Assembly (NCBI RefSeq): GCF_013408655.1
Contig: NZ_JACCBP010000001.1
Span: 1,116,001-1,180,000, forward strand
Source: Pigmentiphaga litoralis
GTDB taxonomy: Bacteria > Pseudomonadota > Gammaproteobacteria > Burkholderiales > Burkholderiaceae_B
Length of the DNA: 64,000 bases
Reading direction: 5' to 3'
The first letter of the stretch is position 1; each line of letters starts with the position of its first letter. A program made the translations under genes and the position numbers. A model generated the notes under the pieces. That model was not told the DNA's origin and ran no database searches. It worked only from the letters and a program-made list of their open reading frames with translations. Positions 53,763 to 62,060 of this stretch are shown here, in pieces.

Positions 53763-54110
53763 TCAGATCGCCGCGGTGATGACGATCTCGACCTTGTATT
53801 CCGGCGCGGCCAGCTTGGCTTCGACGGTGGCGCGGGCAGGCGTGTTGCCGGCAGGCACCCAGGTGTCCCACACGCCATTCATCTGGCTGAAGGTAGCGAT
53901 GTCGGCCAGGAAGATCTCGGCGCGGATGATCTGGGTCTTGTCGGTACCGGCTTCGGCCAGCAAGGCGTCGATGGCGGCCAGCACTTGGGTGGTCTGACCG
54001 GCGACGTCTTGCGACGGGTCGCCTGCAACCTGGCCAGCCAGGTAGGCAACGTTGCCGTGGACAACCATTTCAGACATCCGTTTGCCGGTGTGGAAGCGCT
54101 TGAGACTCAT
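53763..54110 (-). CDS. RidA family protein (cytosolic)
   Basis: A 115-residue RidA/RutC-type protein without signal peptide: MVVHGNVAYLAGQVAGDPSQ, LLAEAGTDKTQIIRAEIFLA and the active-site-region GNTPARATVEAKLAAPEYKV with the conserved Arg. RidA proteins hydrolyse enamine/imine intermediates; RutC does so for aminoacrylate in pyrimidine catabolism. It is the last gene of the minus-strand N-heterocycle cluster, 71 bp after the AtzH-like gene, where such an activity would fit (inference). Confidence 0.9.
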   Translation of the reverse strand: MSLKRFHTGKRMSEMVVHGNVAYLAGQVAGDPSQDVAGQTTQVLAAIDALLAEAGTDKTQIIRAEIFLADIATFSQMNGVWDTWVPAGNTPARATVEAKLAAPEYKVEIVITAAI

Positions 54111-54181
54111 GGAATTCCTTGAACGTGAGGGAAAGAGGAAAGCGGCAGCGAGTTTAGCAGTGACCGCGCCGCGCCCTGCCC

Positions 54182-54574
54182 TCAGCCCTTGGGCGTATCC
54201 ATCAGGCTCACATGCGCCGCCACCACGCGCCAGCCGTCGTCCATGCGCACCCAGGTCTGCGTCTGCCGGCCGATGCGCGGCGTCGATTCACGCGTGAATT
54301 CCACGTTCGCCACGGCAAAGTCGCGGCCAAAGGTAGTGACCGACTTGGCCGAAATGGTGCGCGACAGGCCAACCGATGGGCGCGCATTGCGAAAATCCTG
54401 GATCGCCTGGAAGCCATACAGGTTTTCGCCGGCGCCGTAACGCAGCGTGTGCGGCGAATTCCAGAACAGACGGTCGAGCACGTCGACGTCGTTGGTGACC
54501 AGCGCCTGTTCGTACTCGGCAAACACGGCTTCGACTTCGGCCAGGGTCTCGGGATGATTGATTTCTGGGGACAT
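54182..54574 (-). CDS. AtzH-like / HpxZ family protein (DUF3225, SnoaL-like fold)
   Basis: A 130-residue NTF2/SnoaL-fold protein very similar in pattern to HpxZ and AtzH: VEAVFAEYEQALVTNDVDVL, DRLFWNSPHTLRYGAGENLY, GFQAIQDFRNARPSVGLSRT, TFGRDFAVANVEFTRE and a C-terminal QTWVRMDDGWRVVAAHVSLM. AtzH acts in cyanuric-acid catabolism after AtzE, and HpxZ in oxalurate catabolism. Here it lies in a cluster that also carries AtzD- and AtzE-type genes. The ATG at 54574 matches the family start. Confidence 0.88.
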   Translation of the reverse strand: MSPEINHPETLAEVEAVFAEYEQALVTNDVDVLDRLFWNSPHTLRYGAGENLYGFQAIQDFRNARPSVGLSRTISAKSVTTFGRDFAVANVEFTRESTPRIGRQTQTWVRMDDGWRVVAAHVSLMDTPKG

Positions 54575-54602
54575 GAAAAGCGCCTGAAAAGGAAGAAGGG
54601 AA

Positions 54603-55376
54603 TTACTTGCCGCCCCAGTGGACGAAACGGCGTTCGGCCACCAGGAACAGCAGATTGAGCACGTAACCGAGCGCGCCGGCGGCAAAAATCGCGGCATACA
54701 TTTCGGGCATGTCGAACACCATCTGCGCGTTCATGATGCGCTGGCCCAGGCCGTCGGTGGAACCGATGAACATCTCGGCCACGATCACGATCACGAGCGC
54801 CAGCGAGACGCCCGACCGCATGCCCACGAACGTCTGCGGCAACGATTCCCACAAGGTCACGTCACGCAGCACCTTGAACGACGAGGCGCCCATCACCTTG
54901 GCCGCCAGCTGACGCTGCTTGCGCGCGTTCATCACACCATACGACACGTTGAACAGGATGCCCAGGCCGGCGCCAAACGCGGCGACCGCGATCTTGGTCG
55001 CCTCGCCTACGCCGAACAGCACCAGGAACAAGGGGAACATGGCCGACGCCGGCGTCGAGCGGAAAAAGTCGATCGCGAATTCGAGCGAACGATAGACGCG
55101 TTCGGATGATCCGAGCAAGATCCCCAGCGGCACGGCAATCACCGTGGCGATGATGAAGGACGCAAAAGTCCGAATGATGGTCTTGTAGAAATCGCCCCAC
55201 AAAGTGCCCTGCGTCAGGCCCTTCCAGAAGGCGTCCAGCGATTCACCGGGCGATGGCAGCAGCACCGGGTCGACCAGCTTGACCTCGTGCGCGAACCACC
55301 ACAGAAAGATGATGAGCAAGGCCCCCACCAGCGGTTGCAGGCGGGGCGCCCAGCGGCGCGACAGGTGCGTGATCAT
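54603..55376 (-). CDS. ABC transporter permease (SsuC/TauC type)
   Basis: A 257-residue inner-membrane subunit with about six helices starting near residue 15 (LVGALLIIFLWWFAHEVKLV). The SsuC-like loop YRSLEFAIDFFRSTPASAMF and the EAA-type coupling motif (AAKVMGASSFKVLRDVTLWE) are clear. The ATG overlaps the ATPase stop (ATGA). It works with the adjacent ATPase and binding protein to import a small organic ligand. Confidence 0.92.
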   Translation of the reverse strand: MITHLSRRWAPRLQPLVGALLIIFLWWFAHEVKLVDPVLLPSPGESLDAFWKGLTQGTLWGDFYKTIIRTFASFIIATVIAVPLGILLGSSERVYRSLEFAIDFFRSTPASAMFPLFLVLFGVGEATKIAVAAFGAGLGILFNVSYGVMNARKQRQLAAKVMGASSFKVLRDVTLWESLPQTFVGMRSGVSLALVIVIVAEMFIGSTDGLGQRIMNAQMVFDMPEMYAAIFAAGALGYVLNLLFLVAERRFVHWGGK

Positions 55377-56230
55377 GGCTTGCGTACCTCGCGTTGAAAG
55401 ACTTCCAGGCAATGGCTCTTGACCCGGACAAACTCGGGCGTGACGGTGGTGTCGACGGTGCGCGGACGCGGCGCATCGAAGGGCACGATCTCGCTCACGT
55501 GGGTCGGCCGCTTGGTCAGCAGCAGCACGATGTCGGCCAGGCACACGGCCTCGTCCAGGTCATGCGACACCAGCAGCGTGGTGGTCTGCCGCTCGATCAG
55601 CACCTTCTGCAGGCGGTCGCGCAGGAATAGCGTCATCTCGTAATCGAGCGCCGAAAACGGCTCGTCAAGAAACAGCACTTCGGGGTCGACCACCAGGGCC
55701 CGCATGATCGACACCAGCTGCTGCTGCCCGCCTGACATTTCATACGGGTAGCGATTCAGGTCGAGCTTGACGTCGAAACTGGCCAGCAGGCTTTCCACAC
55801 GCGCGTCGCATTCGGCCCGGCTCAGCCCCAGGAACTGGAGCGGATACCGGATGTTGTCGCGGGCGCGCAGCCATGGGAACACGGCTTCGCGATAGTTCTG
55901 GAAGACGTAGCCGATGCGGCTTTCGCGCACCTCCTTGCCCTCGAACAGGATCTGCCCGCTGTCGTACGGCATGATCCCCGACATCATGTTGATGAGGGTG
56001 CTCTTGCCGCAGCCGTTGGGTCCGAAGATCGAAATGATCTTGCCCTTCGGAATGTCGAGGTCGAAGTTTTCGTACAGCGTGCCGCCTTCGAATCGCTTGG
56101 TCAGGCCCCGCACGGTGATGTGGGTGCCTGCCGGAAACCAGCGGTGGCCCGCGGCCGCGTCGGCCCCGACCCCCTGCGCCGGGGCAACGCTGGGGCCGGA
56201 GGCGACGGCCTGGAGGTGAGCTGCGCGCAT
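55373..56230 (-). CDS. ABC transporter ATP-binding protein (SsuB/TauB type)
   Basis: A 285-residue ATPase. Walker A is GPNGCGKST, the Q-loop is VFQNYREAVFPWLRA, the signature is MSGGQQQLVSIMRALV (SGGQQ), Walker B is EVLFLDEPFSALD and the switch His is in LLVSHDLDEAV. A 40-residue N-terminal extension of Ala/Gly/Pro precedes the domain. It lies 14 bp after the binding-protein gene and overlaps the permease gene. Confidence 0.94.
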   Translation of the reverse strand: MRAAHLQAVASGPSVAPAQGVGADAAAGHRWFPAGTHITVRGLTKRFEGGTLYENFDLDIPKGKIISIFGPNGCGKSTLINMMSGIMPYDSGQILFEGKEVRESRIGYVFQNYREAVFPWLRARDNIRYPLQFLGLSRAECDARVESLLASFDVKLDLNRYPYEMSGGQQQLVSIMRALVVDPEVLFLDEPFSALDYEMTLFLRDRLQKVLIERQTTTLLVSHDLDEAVCLADIVLLLTKRPTHVSEIVPFDAPRPRTVDTTVTPEFVRVKSHCLEVFQREVRKP

Positions 56231-56244
56231 GGAGAGGCCTTGGA

Positions 56245-57225
56245 TCAGAATTTCTTGATGAAGGTGGCGGTATCGATCTTGTCCTTCACGACACCCAGGC
56301 TCACGCCGATGTCGACGAACTTCTGGAAGGACGTGAGATCGGCCGGCGACAGGTCGCTGACCATGACGATCTTGGCCAGCGGCACGGTGGGCGCCAGCGC
56401 GGCGGGCGTGTTCATGTCCTGCGCCAGGTAGTCACGCACCTTGGGATCGGTGTTCGCATCCTTGGCGCCCTTGGCCCAGGCCGACGCAAAGCGCTTGGCC
56501 AGGTCGGGGTTGTCGGCCAGCAACTTGCCGGAAATCGCCGCGCCCGCGGCGAACGCCAGGGCGTCCTTGTTGCCCAGCAGGTGCGTCGAGATCACGCCCG
56601 CTTCCAGGCGCCGTCCCACCCCTTGCGCGATGATGTTGCTGGCAATGGGTTCCAGCGTGTAGCCGCCATCGAACTGGCCGCCCTGCAATGCGCCCAGGTG
56701 CACGCTCAGCTGCTGTTCCTGGATCGTGTAGTCCTTGTTTTCTTCCAGGCCGATGGCCTTGAGCACGGCGCGCGCGCTGCCGATGTTGGCCGGGCCGGGC
56801 GCCGAAAAGAGCTTGGTGCCCTTCAGGTCCTTGAGCGACTTGGCCGTGCTGGACGACTTCACCACGAACTGCTCGGTGATGTACTGCGCGTTCTGGCCGT
56901 TCAACGCGATGTAGCTGAGCGTATTGGGACGGCGCGCGTTGATGTTGGCGCCTTCCAGCGTCACCAGGTTGGAGGCGATGTCGATGGTGCCGGCGACCAT
57001 TGATTGCACGATCAGCGGATGGTTGGCCAGGGGCACGGTTTCGACTTCGATGCCCACGTCCTTGAAGTAGCCGCGATGCAGGGCGACGAAATAAGGTAGG
57101 GCCGAGCTGGACGGGAAGACCCCGACCTTGACCTTGTCGGCGGCGCTGGCGGGCGCGGCAAAGAGCCCTGCCAGCAGCACGGCGGCGGTCCCGACAGCGG
57201 CGGTAAAACCATGACGAAGCTTCAT
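56245..57225 (-). CDS. ABC transporter substrate-binding protein, NMT1/SsuA family
   Basis: A 326-residue periplasmic receptor. The signal peptide MKLRHGFTAAVGTAAVLLAG ends near ASA (residue 28). Family motifs are FPSSSALPYFVALHRGYFKD, IVQSMVAGTIDIASNLVTLE and LKGTKLFSAPGPANIGSARA. AAGGA lies seven bases before the ATG at 57225. It is encoded between the VOC protein and its own ATPase/permease inside the N-heterocycle cluster, so the ligand is probably the pathway substrate. Confidence 0.92.
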   Translation of the reverse strand: MKLRHGFTAAVGTAAVLLAGLFAAPASAADKVKVGVFPSSSALPYFVALHRGYFKDVGIEVETVPLANHPLIVQSMVAGTIDIASNLVTLEGANINARRPNTLSYIALNGQNAQYITEQFVVKSSSTAKSLKDLKGTKLFSAPGPANIGSARAVLKAIGLEENKDYTIQEQQLSVHLGALQGGQFDGGYTLEPIASNIIAQGVGRRLEAGVISTHLLGNKDALAFAAGAAISGKLLADNPDLAKRFASAWAKGAKDANTDPKVRDYLAQDMNTPAALAPTVPLAKIVMVSDLSPADLTSFQKFVDIGVSLGVVKDKIDTATFIKKF

Positions 57226-57236
57226 GACAACATCCT

Positions 57237-57800
57237 TCAATTCAAGAGAGTGAGCAGGTCGGGATAGTTCAGGGGGTCGAAAAAGGAAGCGCCGGCGACA
57301 TAGCCGCGGCCGGGCGACATGTCGGGCAAAGGCAATTCGGTGGATGTGCCATCGGGGCCGATGGCCGCGCCGCCTTCGATGCTGCCTTCAAAGGTCAGTT
57401 CGATCTGCACGCCGCTCGGGTCGTACACGAACAGCTGCCACAGCGAAGTGCCGGGCACGATGAACTCGCGCCACGCCAGGCCAGCGGCTTTGAAGCGGGC
57501 CACATAGTCATGAAAGCCCAGGCAGGCGACCGACAGGTGATCGATCGCGGCGGTGCCGGCGGGCGCGATGCCTTCCGGACCCAGCGCGGGGCCGCCGGCG
57601 TACACGTGGATGATGGCCTGGCCACCCGGTTGCGGGCAGGCCAGCCACGCGCCCGGATAGCCGAAGTCGGGGCGCGCGATTTCTTTCAGGCCCAGCACCT
57701 TGCACCAGAACGCGCGGGTGGCGTCCAGGTTCGAAGTCTTGATGGCGATGTGGAACAGGCCCAGGATGGCGGCGCCGGGGGCGCGGTTCGCGGCGGTCAT
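57237..57800 (-). CDS. VOC family protein (glyoxalase/bleomycin-resistance/dioxygenase fold)
   Basis: A 187-residue protein with a VOC core: LFHIAIKTSNLDATRAFWCK with metal-site His near residue 17, the second His in AIDHLSVACLGFHDYVARF and Glu in GVQIELTFEGS. The pattern matches catechol-type extradiol dioxygenases or isomerase-like VOC enzymes. The His/His/Glu set suggests a metal-dependent reaction on a ring or its product. The ATG overlaps the FAD-monooxygenase stop by four bases. Confidence 0.85.
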   Translation of the reverse strand: MTAANRAPGAAILGLFHIAIKTSNLDATRAFWCKVLGLKEIARPDFGYPGAWLACPQPGGQAIIHVYAGGPALGPEGIAPAGTAAIDHLSVACLGFHDYVARFKAAGLAWREFIVPGTSLWQLFVYDPSGVQIELTFEGSIEGGAAIGPDGTSTELPLPDMSPGRGYVAGASFFDPLNYPDLLTLLN

Positions 57801-58996
57801 GCGCTCACTCCTGGCAGGACGACGTCGCGGTACAGGCGCGTCAGATCGCCGATGAATTCGGGTCCGGTTTTCTTGAGGGTGCCGGCGACCGGATCGGCCC
57901 CTGCGAGCATGGTGTCGCTGGCATCGAACGACAGCTGCATGGTGAAGCGCACGCGATCGCGGCGGGCGGCGTCCAGCTGGTCCAGCCAGTCGCGCGGCGG
58001 CGTGCCGGCTGCCATGCCGGCGCGCAGCAGGTGCACGGCGCAGCAGGCGTCTTCGATGGCCTGCGTGGCGCCCTGCCCCAGAGTCGGCACCATGCCGTGG
58101 GCCGCATCGCCCAGGTACATCACCTGCACGTCGGGCTCGGCAAAACGCATGTCGGATTCCTGCATGCGCGCCCAGTGCAGCGCGTCGGTGTTGGCGCACA
58201 CGGTATCGATCAGCCAGGTGGCCTGATCGCTGGGCAGCCCGCCTTCAGGCGTGTAGGCGGCGCGCAGGAAGTCGGCGGTCTTGCAGGCGTCGGGCACGGA
58301 TTCGTCGGCGGGAATCGGGAAGGTGCCGGCGATATAGATGTGGGCCGAGGGCACGCGGAACGACAGCAGTCGGTTGGGCCCGTTGAACCATTGTTCGTAG
58401 TCGTCGATCAGCCCGGCGCTGGTGTCGGGCACGAGCAGGCGGAAGATGGACACGCCCAGCTGGCGCACTGGCGGCGTACCCGAGAAGGTCTCGCGCGTTT
58501 GCGAATAGCGGCCGTCCGCGGCTATCAGCAGGTCGATGTCGTCGAGCACACGGGGCTCGCCATGGTGGGTGTACTGCACGGTCGTCTTGCCGGCGGCGTC
58601 CGGGTCGCGGGCGATCGCCTGGATCTCGCAGCCGTACTGGATGACGCCGGCGGCTTCGCGGCGCAGCACACTGTAGAGTTCCGACCAGCGGATGCGCACG
58701 CCGTCGCAATCGGCCACCTGGTCCAGCGGCAGATCGAACAGCACGGTGCCATCGGTCAGGGACACCCGCCACTTCTTCCACGCAAAGCTTGCCGCGGCAA
58801 TGGCATCGGCCAGCGCCGGTTCGGTCAGGCGCAAGGCCTTGACCGCATTGGGCCCGATGTTCAGGCCGGTGCCCGATTCGGAATGATCGTCTTGCAGAAC
58901 CCGTTCAAGGCAGACCGTTTCCACGCCCGGGATGTCGGCCAGGGAACGGGCAAGAATGCAGCCCGCCACGCCGGCGCCGATGATTGCGATTTTCAT
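57797..58996 (-). CDS. FAD-dependent aromatic monooxygenase (PHBH/NicC-like)
   Basis: A 399-residue group A flavin monooxygenase. The FAD motif GAGVAGCILARSL lies at residues 7-19, an E-R pair (LERVLQDD) binds ribose, a DG motif sits in LLIAADGRYS, and the GD motif is LGDAAHGMVPTLGQGATQAI. Such enzymes hydroxylate rings with NAD(P)H, sometimes with decarboxylation as in NicC (6-hydroxynicotinate 3-monooxygenase). The context of a ring-opening amidohydrolase and amidases favours an N-heterocycle. The gene lies 142 bp after the amidase gene. Confidence 0.88.
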   Translation of the reverse strand: MKIAIIGAGVAGCILARSLADIPGVETVCLERVLQDDHSESGTGLNIGPNAVKALRLTEPALADAIAAASFAWKKWRVSLTDGTVLFDLPLDQVADCDGVRIRWSELYSVLRREAAGVIQYGCEIQAIARDPDAAGKTTVQYTHHGEPRVLDDIDLLIAADGRYSQTRETFSGTPPVRQLGVSIFRLLVPDTSAGLIDDYEQWFNGPNRLLSFRVPSAHIYIAGTFPIPADESVPDACKTADFLRAAYTPEGGLPSDQATWLIDTVCANTDALHWARMQESDMRFAEPDVQVMYLGDAAHGMVPTLGQGATQAIEDACCAVHLLRAGMAAGTPPRDWLDQLDAARRDRVRFTMQLSFDASDTMLAGADPVAGTLKKTGPEFIGDLTRLYRDVVLPGVSA

Positions 58997-59138
58997 GCTG
59001 TAGGGATTCCTTGACGACTCGGGCGGGCGCGGCGCACGCGCGGCGCGGCCTGCCCGCCCATCAATAGGCAAAAACGGTGCCATGCGCATGCGCCAAGGCG
59101 GGGCATGCACGGCGGTGGGTTGGACGGAAGCGGGCGCA

Positions 59139-60632
59139 TCACAGAGCCGGCCACCGATGGGCCCACGGGTGGGCAGCTTCGTACTGCGCGGCCAAGCCCA
59201 GCAGCAGCGATTCGGCGCCGGGCGGTCCCACCAGCTGGAAGCCGATGGGCATGCCAGTGCGGTCGGGTCGGGCCGGCAGATTGATCGCGGGCAACCCGGC
59301 GGCATTCACGAAGGCGGTGAAAACGGCATGGCCGCGCGGGCCCACCGGCAGCCCGGCAATGGTGTCCGGATGGCTGTGCGTGGCCGGCCATGGCAAGGCG
59401 GCGGCGCTGGGCAACAGCAGCAGATCCGCCGTGGCGAAGCAGGCTGACAGTTCCGCTTTCATGCGGCGGACCAGCGCGTGGGCGTTGAACAGGTCGATCG
59501 CCGACAGGGCCCGGCCGGCGGTGGCCATGGCCTGCAGCGCGGGCGTCATGGCCGTATCGTCCAGCGCGGCGCCAAAGGTGGCCTGCAGCGTGGCGGCCAG
59601 CCCGGTCTGGCTGATGACAGGCCAGGCCTGGCTGTTGAAGTCGCGCAGGATGGCCGGCCCGTTGCGTGTGTCAACGAGATGGTTGAGACCCGCAAGCATG
59701 TCGGCCACCTCATTGACGCTTGCCGCAATGGCCGGATCGACAGGATCTCCGTCGAATTCGGGCCAGTACACGATGCGCAGCGGCGCGGGCTGCACCAGCT
59801 TGGGATGCTCGATGTTGGTGCATGGGGGCGCGGGAAGACGGCCGCCGGGCAAACTGTCGCCGGGCAAACTGCCACCGCTTAGCAAGCGCAGCACGGCCGC
59901 GGCATCGGCCACCGTGCGGGTGATCGGTCCGATGACTTCCATGCCAGGCAGGATCTCGGGCAAGCCCTGTTCACGTGGCACGGTCCCCTCCCCCGGCTTG
60001 AATCCGACCAGCCCGGTGTGCGAACACGGCCGGCGGATCGACCCGCCGCCATCGGTGCCGATCGCCACCGGGCCAATGCCGGCCGCAACGCACGCGACCG
60101 CGCCGCCGCTCGATCCGCCCGGCGTCATTGCCCGGTCCCATGGATTGACGGTGGCACCGAACACCAGGTTGTCGGTGTAGCCCTGCAGCGTGAATTCCGG
60201 CACGTTGGTCTTGCCGATCACGATCATGCCTGCCGCGCGCAGGCGTTCCACCGCCAGCTCGTCACGTTCAGGCCGATAGCCGGCGTACAGGCGGCTGCCC
60301 CAGGTGCACGGCAATCCTTGTACCGGGATGTTGTCCTTGACCGTCAACGGCACGCCGTCGAATGCCGACAGCGGCATACCGGCGCGCCAGCGCGCGGTGC
60401 TTGCCTCGGCCTCGAGTGCCGCATCCGCCAGCCGTTCGCTGATCACCGCGTTGAGCAACGGGTTCACGGCCGCCAGGCGGTCCGCGATGGATTGCAGCGC
60501 GTGTACCGGCGTCAAGGTGCCAGCGGCAAACCGCAGGGACAGCTCGGTGGCCGAATGCTGCCACGCCGGCCGCGGCGATGTTGCCAGCGCGGACGATGTC
60601 CCATCCGGGCGGGCGGAATCTGCATTGGTCAT
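59139..60632 (-). CDS. Amidase, AtzE-like (amidase signature family)
   Basis: A 497-residue amidase. The catalytic triad is visible: Lys99 in PLTVKDNIPVQGLP, cis-Ser174 in the TPGGSSGGAVACVAAG loop and nucleophile Ser198 in GTDGGGSIRRPCSHTG. The C-terminal AGLPAINLPARPDRTGMPIG is typical. AtzE converts 1-carboxybiuret formed by AtzD; the adjacent AtzD-like gene (stop/start ATGA overlap) supports a comparable role. AtzG, a short partner required by AtzE in Pseudomonas ADP, is not encoded beside it. Confidence 0.88.
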   Translation of the reverse strand: MTNADSARPDGTSSALATSPRPAWQHSATELSLRFAAGTLTPVHALQSIADRLAAVNPLLNAVISERLADAALEAEASTARWRAGMPLSAFDGVPLTVKDNIPVQGLPCTWGSRLYAGYRPERDELAVERLRAAGMIVIGKTNVPEFTLQGYTDNLVFGATVNPWDRAMTPGGSSGGAVACVAAGIGPVAIGTDGGGSIRRPCSHTGLVGFKPGEGTVPREQGLPEILPGMEVIGPITRTVADAAAVLRLLSGGSLPGDSLPGGRLPAPPCTNIEHPKLVQPAPLRIVYWPEFDGDPVDPAIAASVNEVADMLAGLNHLVDTRNGPAILRDFNSQAWPVISQTGLAATLQATFGAALDDTAMTPALQAMATAGRALSAIDLFNAHALVRRMKAELSACFATADLLLLPSAAALPWPATHSHPDTIAGLPVGPRGHAVFTAFVNAAGLPAINLPARPDRTGMPIGFQLVGPPGAESLLLGLAAQYEAAHPWAHRWPAL

Positions 60633-61741
60633 GCGCGCCCGGCCGCGATCACCGCCACCAGTCCGCCGCCATCGGGGCCCTGGTGTTCCGCGCCGCCCGA
60701 CACGAACAGCCGGCCGTCACCCATCACACCGGCGACCAGGGCGCCGACCGCGCCACGGATGTGCCGCTGGGCATTGATGTCGGTGTCGTCCAGCATGGTA
60801 TGGCGCGCGCCGCGAATCTGACCGCGGCGATCGGGCTCGCACTTGACCAGCACCGCGGCGATGCGATCCCGGTCAGCGTCGTCAACCTGCGGCCGCGCCG
60901 CAATGCCCAGCCGGTCCAGCGCCGCGCCGACAGCAGGCAGATCGAGCGCGTCGCGCATCGGCGCATGGGCAATCCGCAAGGGGCCCGACCAGCGTGTCGA
61001 GTTGCCCAGCACGATCACTTCATTGCAGGTGACTTCCACACCCGACGACACACTGGCGCGGTTGCAGGCCACCGCAAAATCGGCCAGCAGGTCGGCATCG
61101 GTGGCTGACGCGGGCAGTTCACCCAAGGCCAGTGCAATGCCGAACGCCCCGGCCGCACGCGACAAGGCCATCGACCGGTTGGCATCGGTCGTTACGACGG
61201 TCTGGCCACGGGCGGCGGCATCCTGCACCCGCGCCGACGTGATGCACGGACACTTGACCTGCACGAATTCGATCTCGCGCGGATCCGTCAGGCCCGCGTC
61301 ATTCATGGCCGCACGCACCGCCGCGGCCACGCTTTCCACTTGCGCCCATCGGCCCACCGCTTCGGCCGGCAAGGGGTCGGTGAACGCGGTGCCGATCGCC
61401 AGCGAACCGTTGACAGTGTCAACCGGTTGGGCGGGCGCATCACCGTGCCGCGCGAACACCACGAAGTGCGGGCTGAGCACGCCTTCGGTTCCGCCCGACA
61501 GGACACAGGGAATACGCGCGGCCAATGCCTCGGCCGGCTCGCCGGTATGGCGGGCCAGCAGCGCCATCAGCGACTGCGTGAAATAACCGCGCGTGAAATC
61601 GTTGACGCCGCCATTGCCTTCTGTCTTGCCGATGAAGGCAACGATATCGCGGGCCCGCAGTTCGCCCGCATCGATCAGGCTGGCCAGGGCCGAGACGTCG
61701 CCCGGATGGGCCATGGGAAGTCGGTAGACAAAAGTTTGCAT
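60629..61741 (-). CDS. Ring-opening amidohydrolase (cyanuric acid amidohydrolase/barbiturase, AtzD/TrzD family)
   Basis: A 370-residue member of the small AtzD/barbiturase family, built of three pseudo-repeats. The Lys residues are Lys39 in IGKTEGNGGVNDFTR, Lys163 in QVKCPC and Lys300 in VLVKCE. The matching Ser residues are Ser82 in LSGGTEGVLSPH, Ser232/233 in SVSSGVEVTCNE and Ser348 in VSGGAEHQGPDGGG. These are the three Ser/Lys pairs expected for the fold. The enzymes hydrolyse a cyclic imide (cyanurate or barbiturate) to an open-chain carbamoyl product. Which ring is used here cannot be told. It is the first gene of the minus-strand operon. Confidence 0.92.
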   Translation of the reverse strand: MQTFVYRLPMAHPGDVSALASLIDAGELRARDIVAFIGKTEGNGGVNDFTRGYFTQSLMALLARHTGEPAEALAARIPCVLSGGTEGVLSPHFVVFARHGDAPAQPVDTVNGSLAIGTAFTDPLPAEAVGRWAQVESVAAAVRAAMNDAGLTDPREIEFVQVKCPCITSARVQDAAARGQTVVTTDANRSMALSRAAGAFGIALALGELPASATDADLLADFAVACNRASVSSGVEVTCNEVIVLGNSTRWSGPLRIAHAPMRDALDLPAVGAALDRLGIAARPQVDDADRDRIAAVLVKCEPDRRGQIRGARHTMLDDTDINAQRHIRGAVGALVAGVMGDGRLFVSGGAEHQGPDGGGLVAVIAAGRA

Positions 61742-61815
61742 GGAAGAGATGAATGGTTTGCGCCGCAACACCCACAGTCTGCGCACGGCGCTTCCTGCCG
61801 CATAGCGCAATAAAA

Positions 61816-61830
61816 CGCTCGGACCGAGCG
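61816..61830. promoter_or_regulatory. Palindrome upstream of the AtzD-like gene
   Basis: CGCTCGG-A-CCGAGCG is a perfect 15-bp palindrome 75 bp before the start of the ring-opening amidohydrolase gene (61741). It is a plausible repressor or activator site for the minus-strand operon; no regulator gene is adjacent within the window. Confidence 0.4.
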
Positions 61831-61969
61831 CAAATTGTGTGCAGTGCAATGCAGCCCGAAAAATGCGCCAAGTCGATGCATCGAAGCGCACGCGTGGTGC
61901 AGAAAAACGGGGCGGCTTCCTGGGGCGGCACCACCTTAGCGCGTGCGAAATCAACCCCTGCAAATACCG

Positions 61970-62020
61970 TTGACACAGGCAAAAACCATCAGTAGGCTGA
62001 CGAATATGTCAGTACGCTGA
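61970..62020 (+). promoter_or_regulatory. Promoter of the TRAP receptor/molybdenum hydroxylase operon with overlapping repeats
   Basis: TTGACA (61970-61975), 17 bases, then TAGGCT (61993-61998) form a sigma-70-like promoter, about 60 bp before the ATG at 62061. At the -10 and start lie a direct repeat (TCAGTAGGCTGA at 61989, TCAGTACGCTGA at 62009, period 20) and a CTGAC-N6-GTCAG dyad (61997-62012), suggesting a repressor site. Confidence 0.5.
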
Positions 62021-62060
62021 GTAATTCTCTACCCCACCCCACCTACCCAGGGATGCATCC

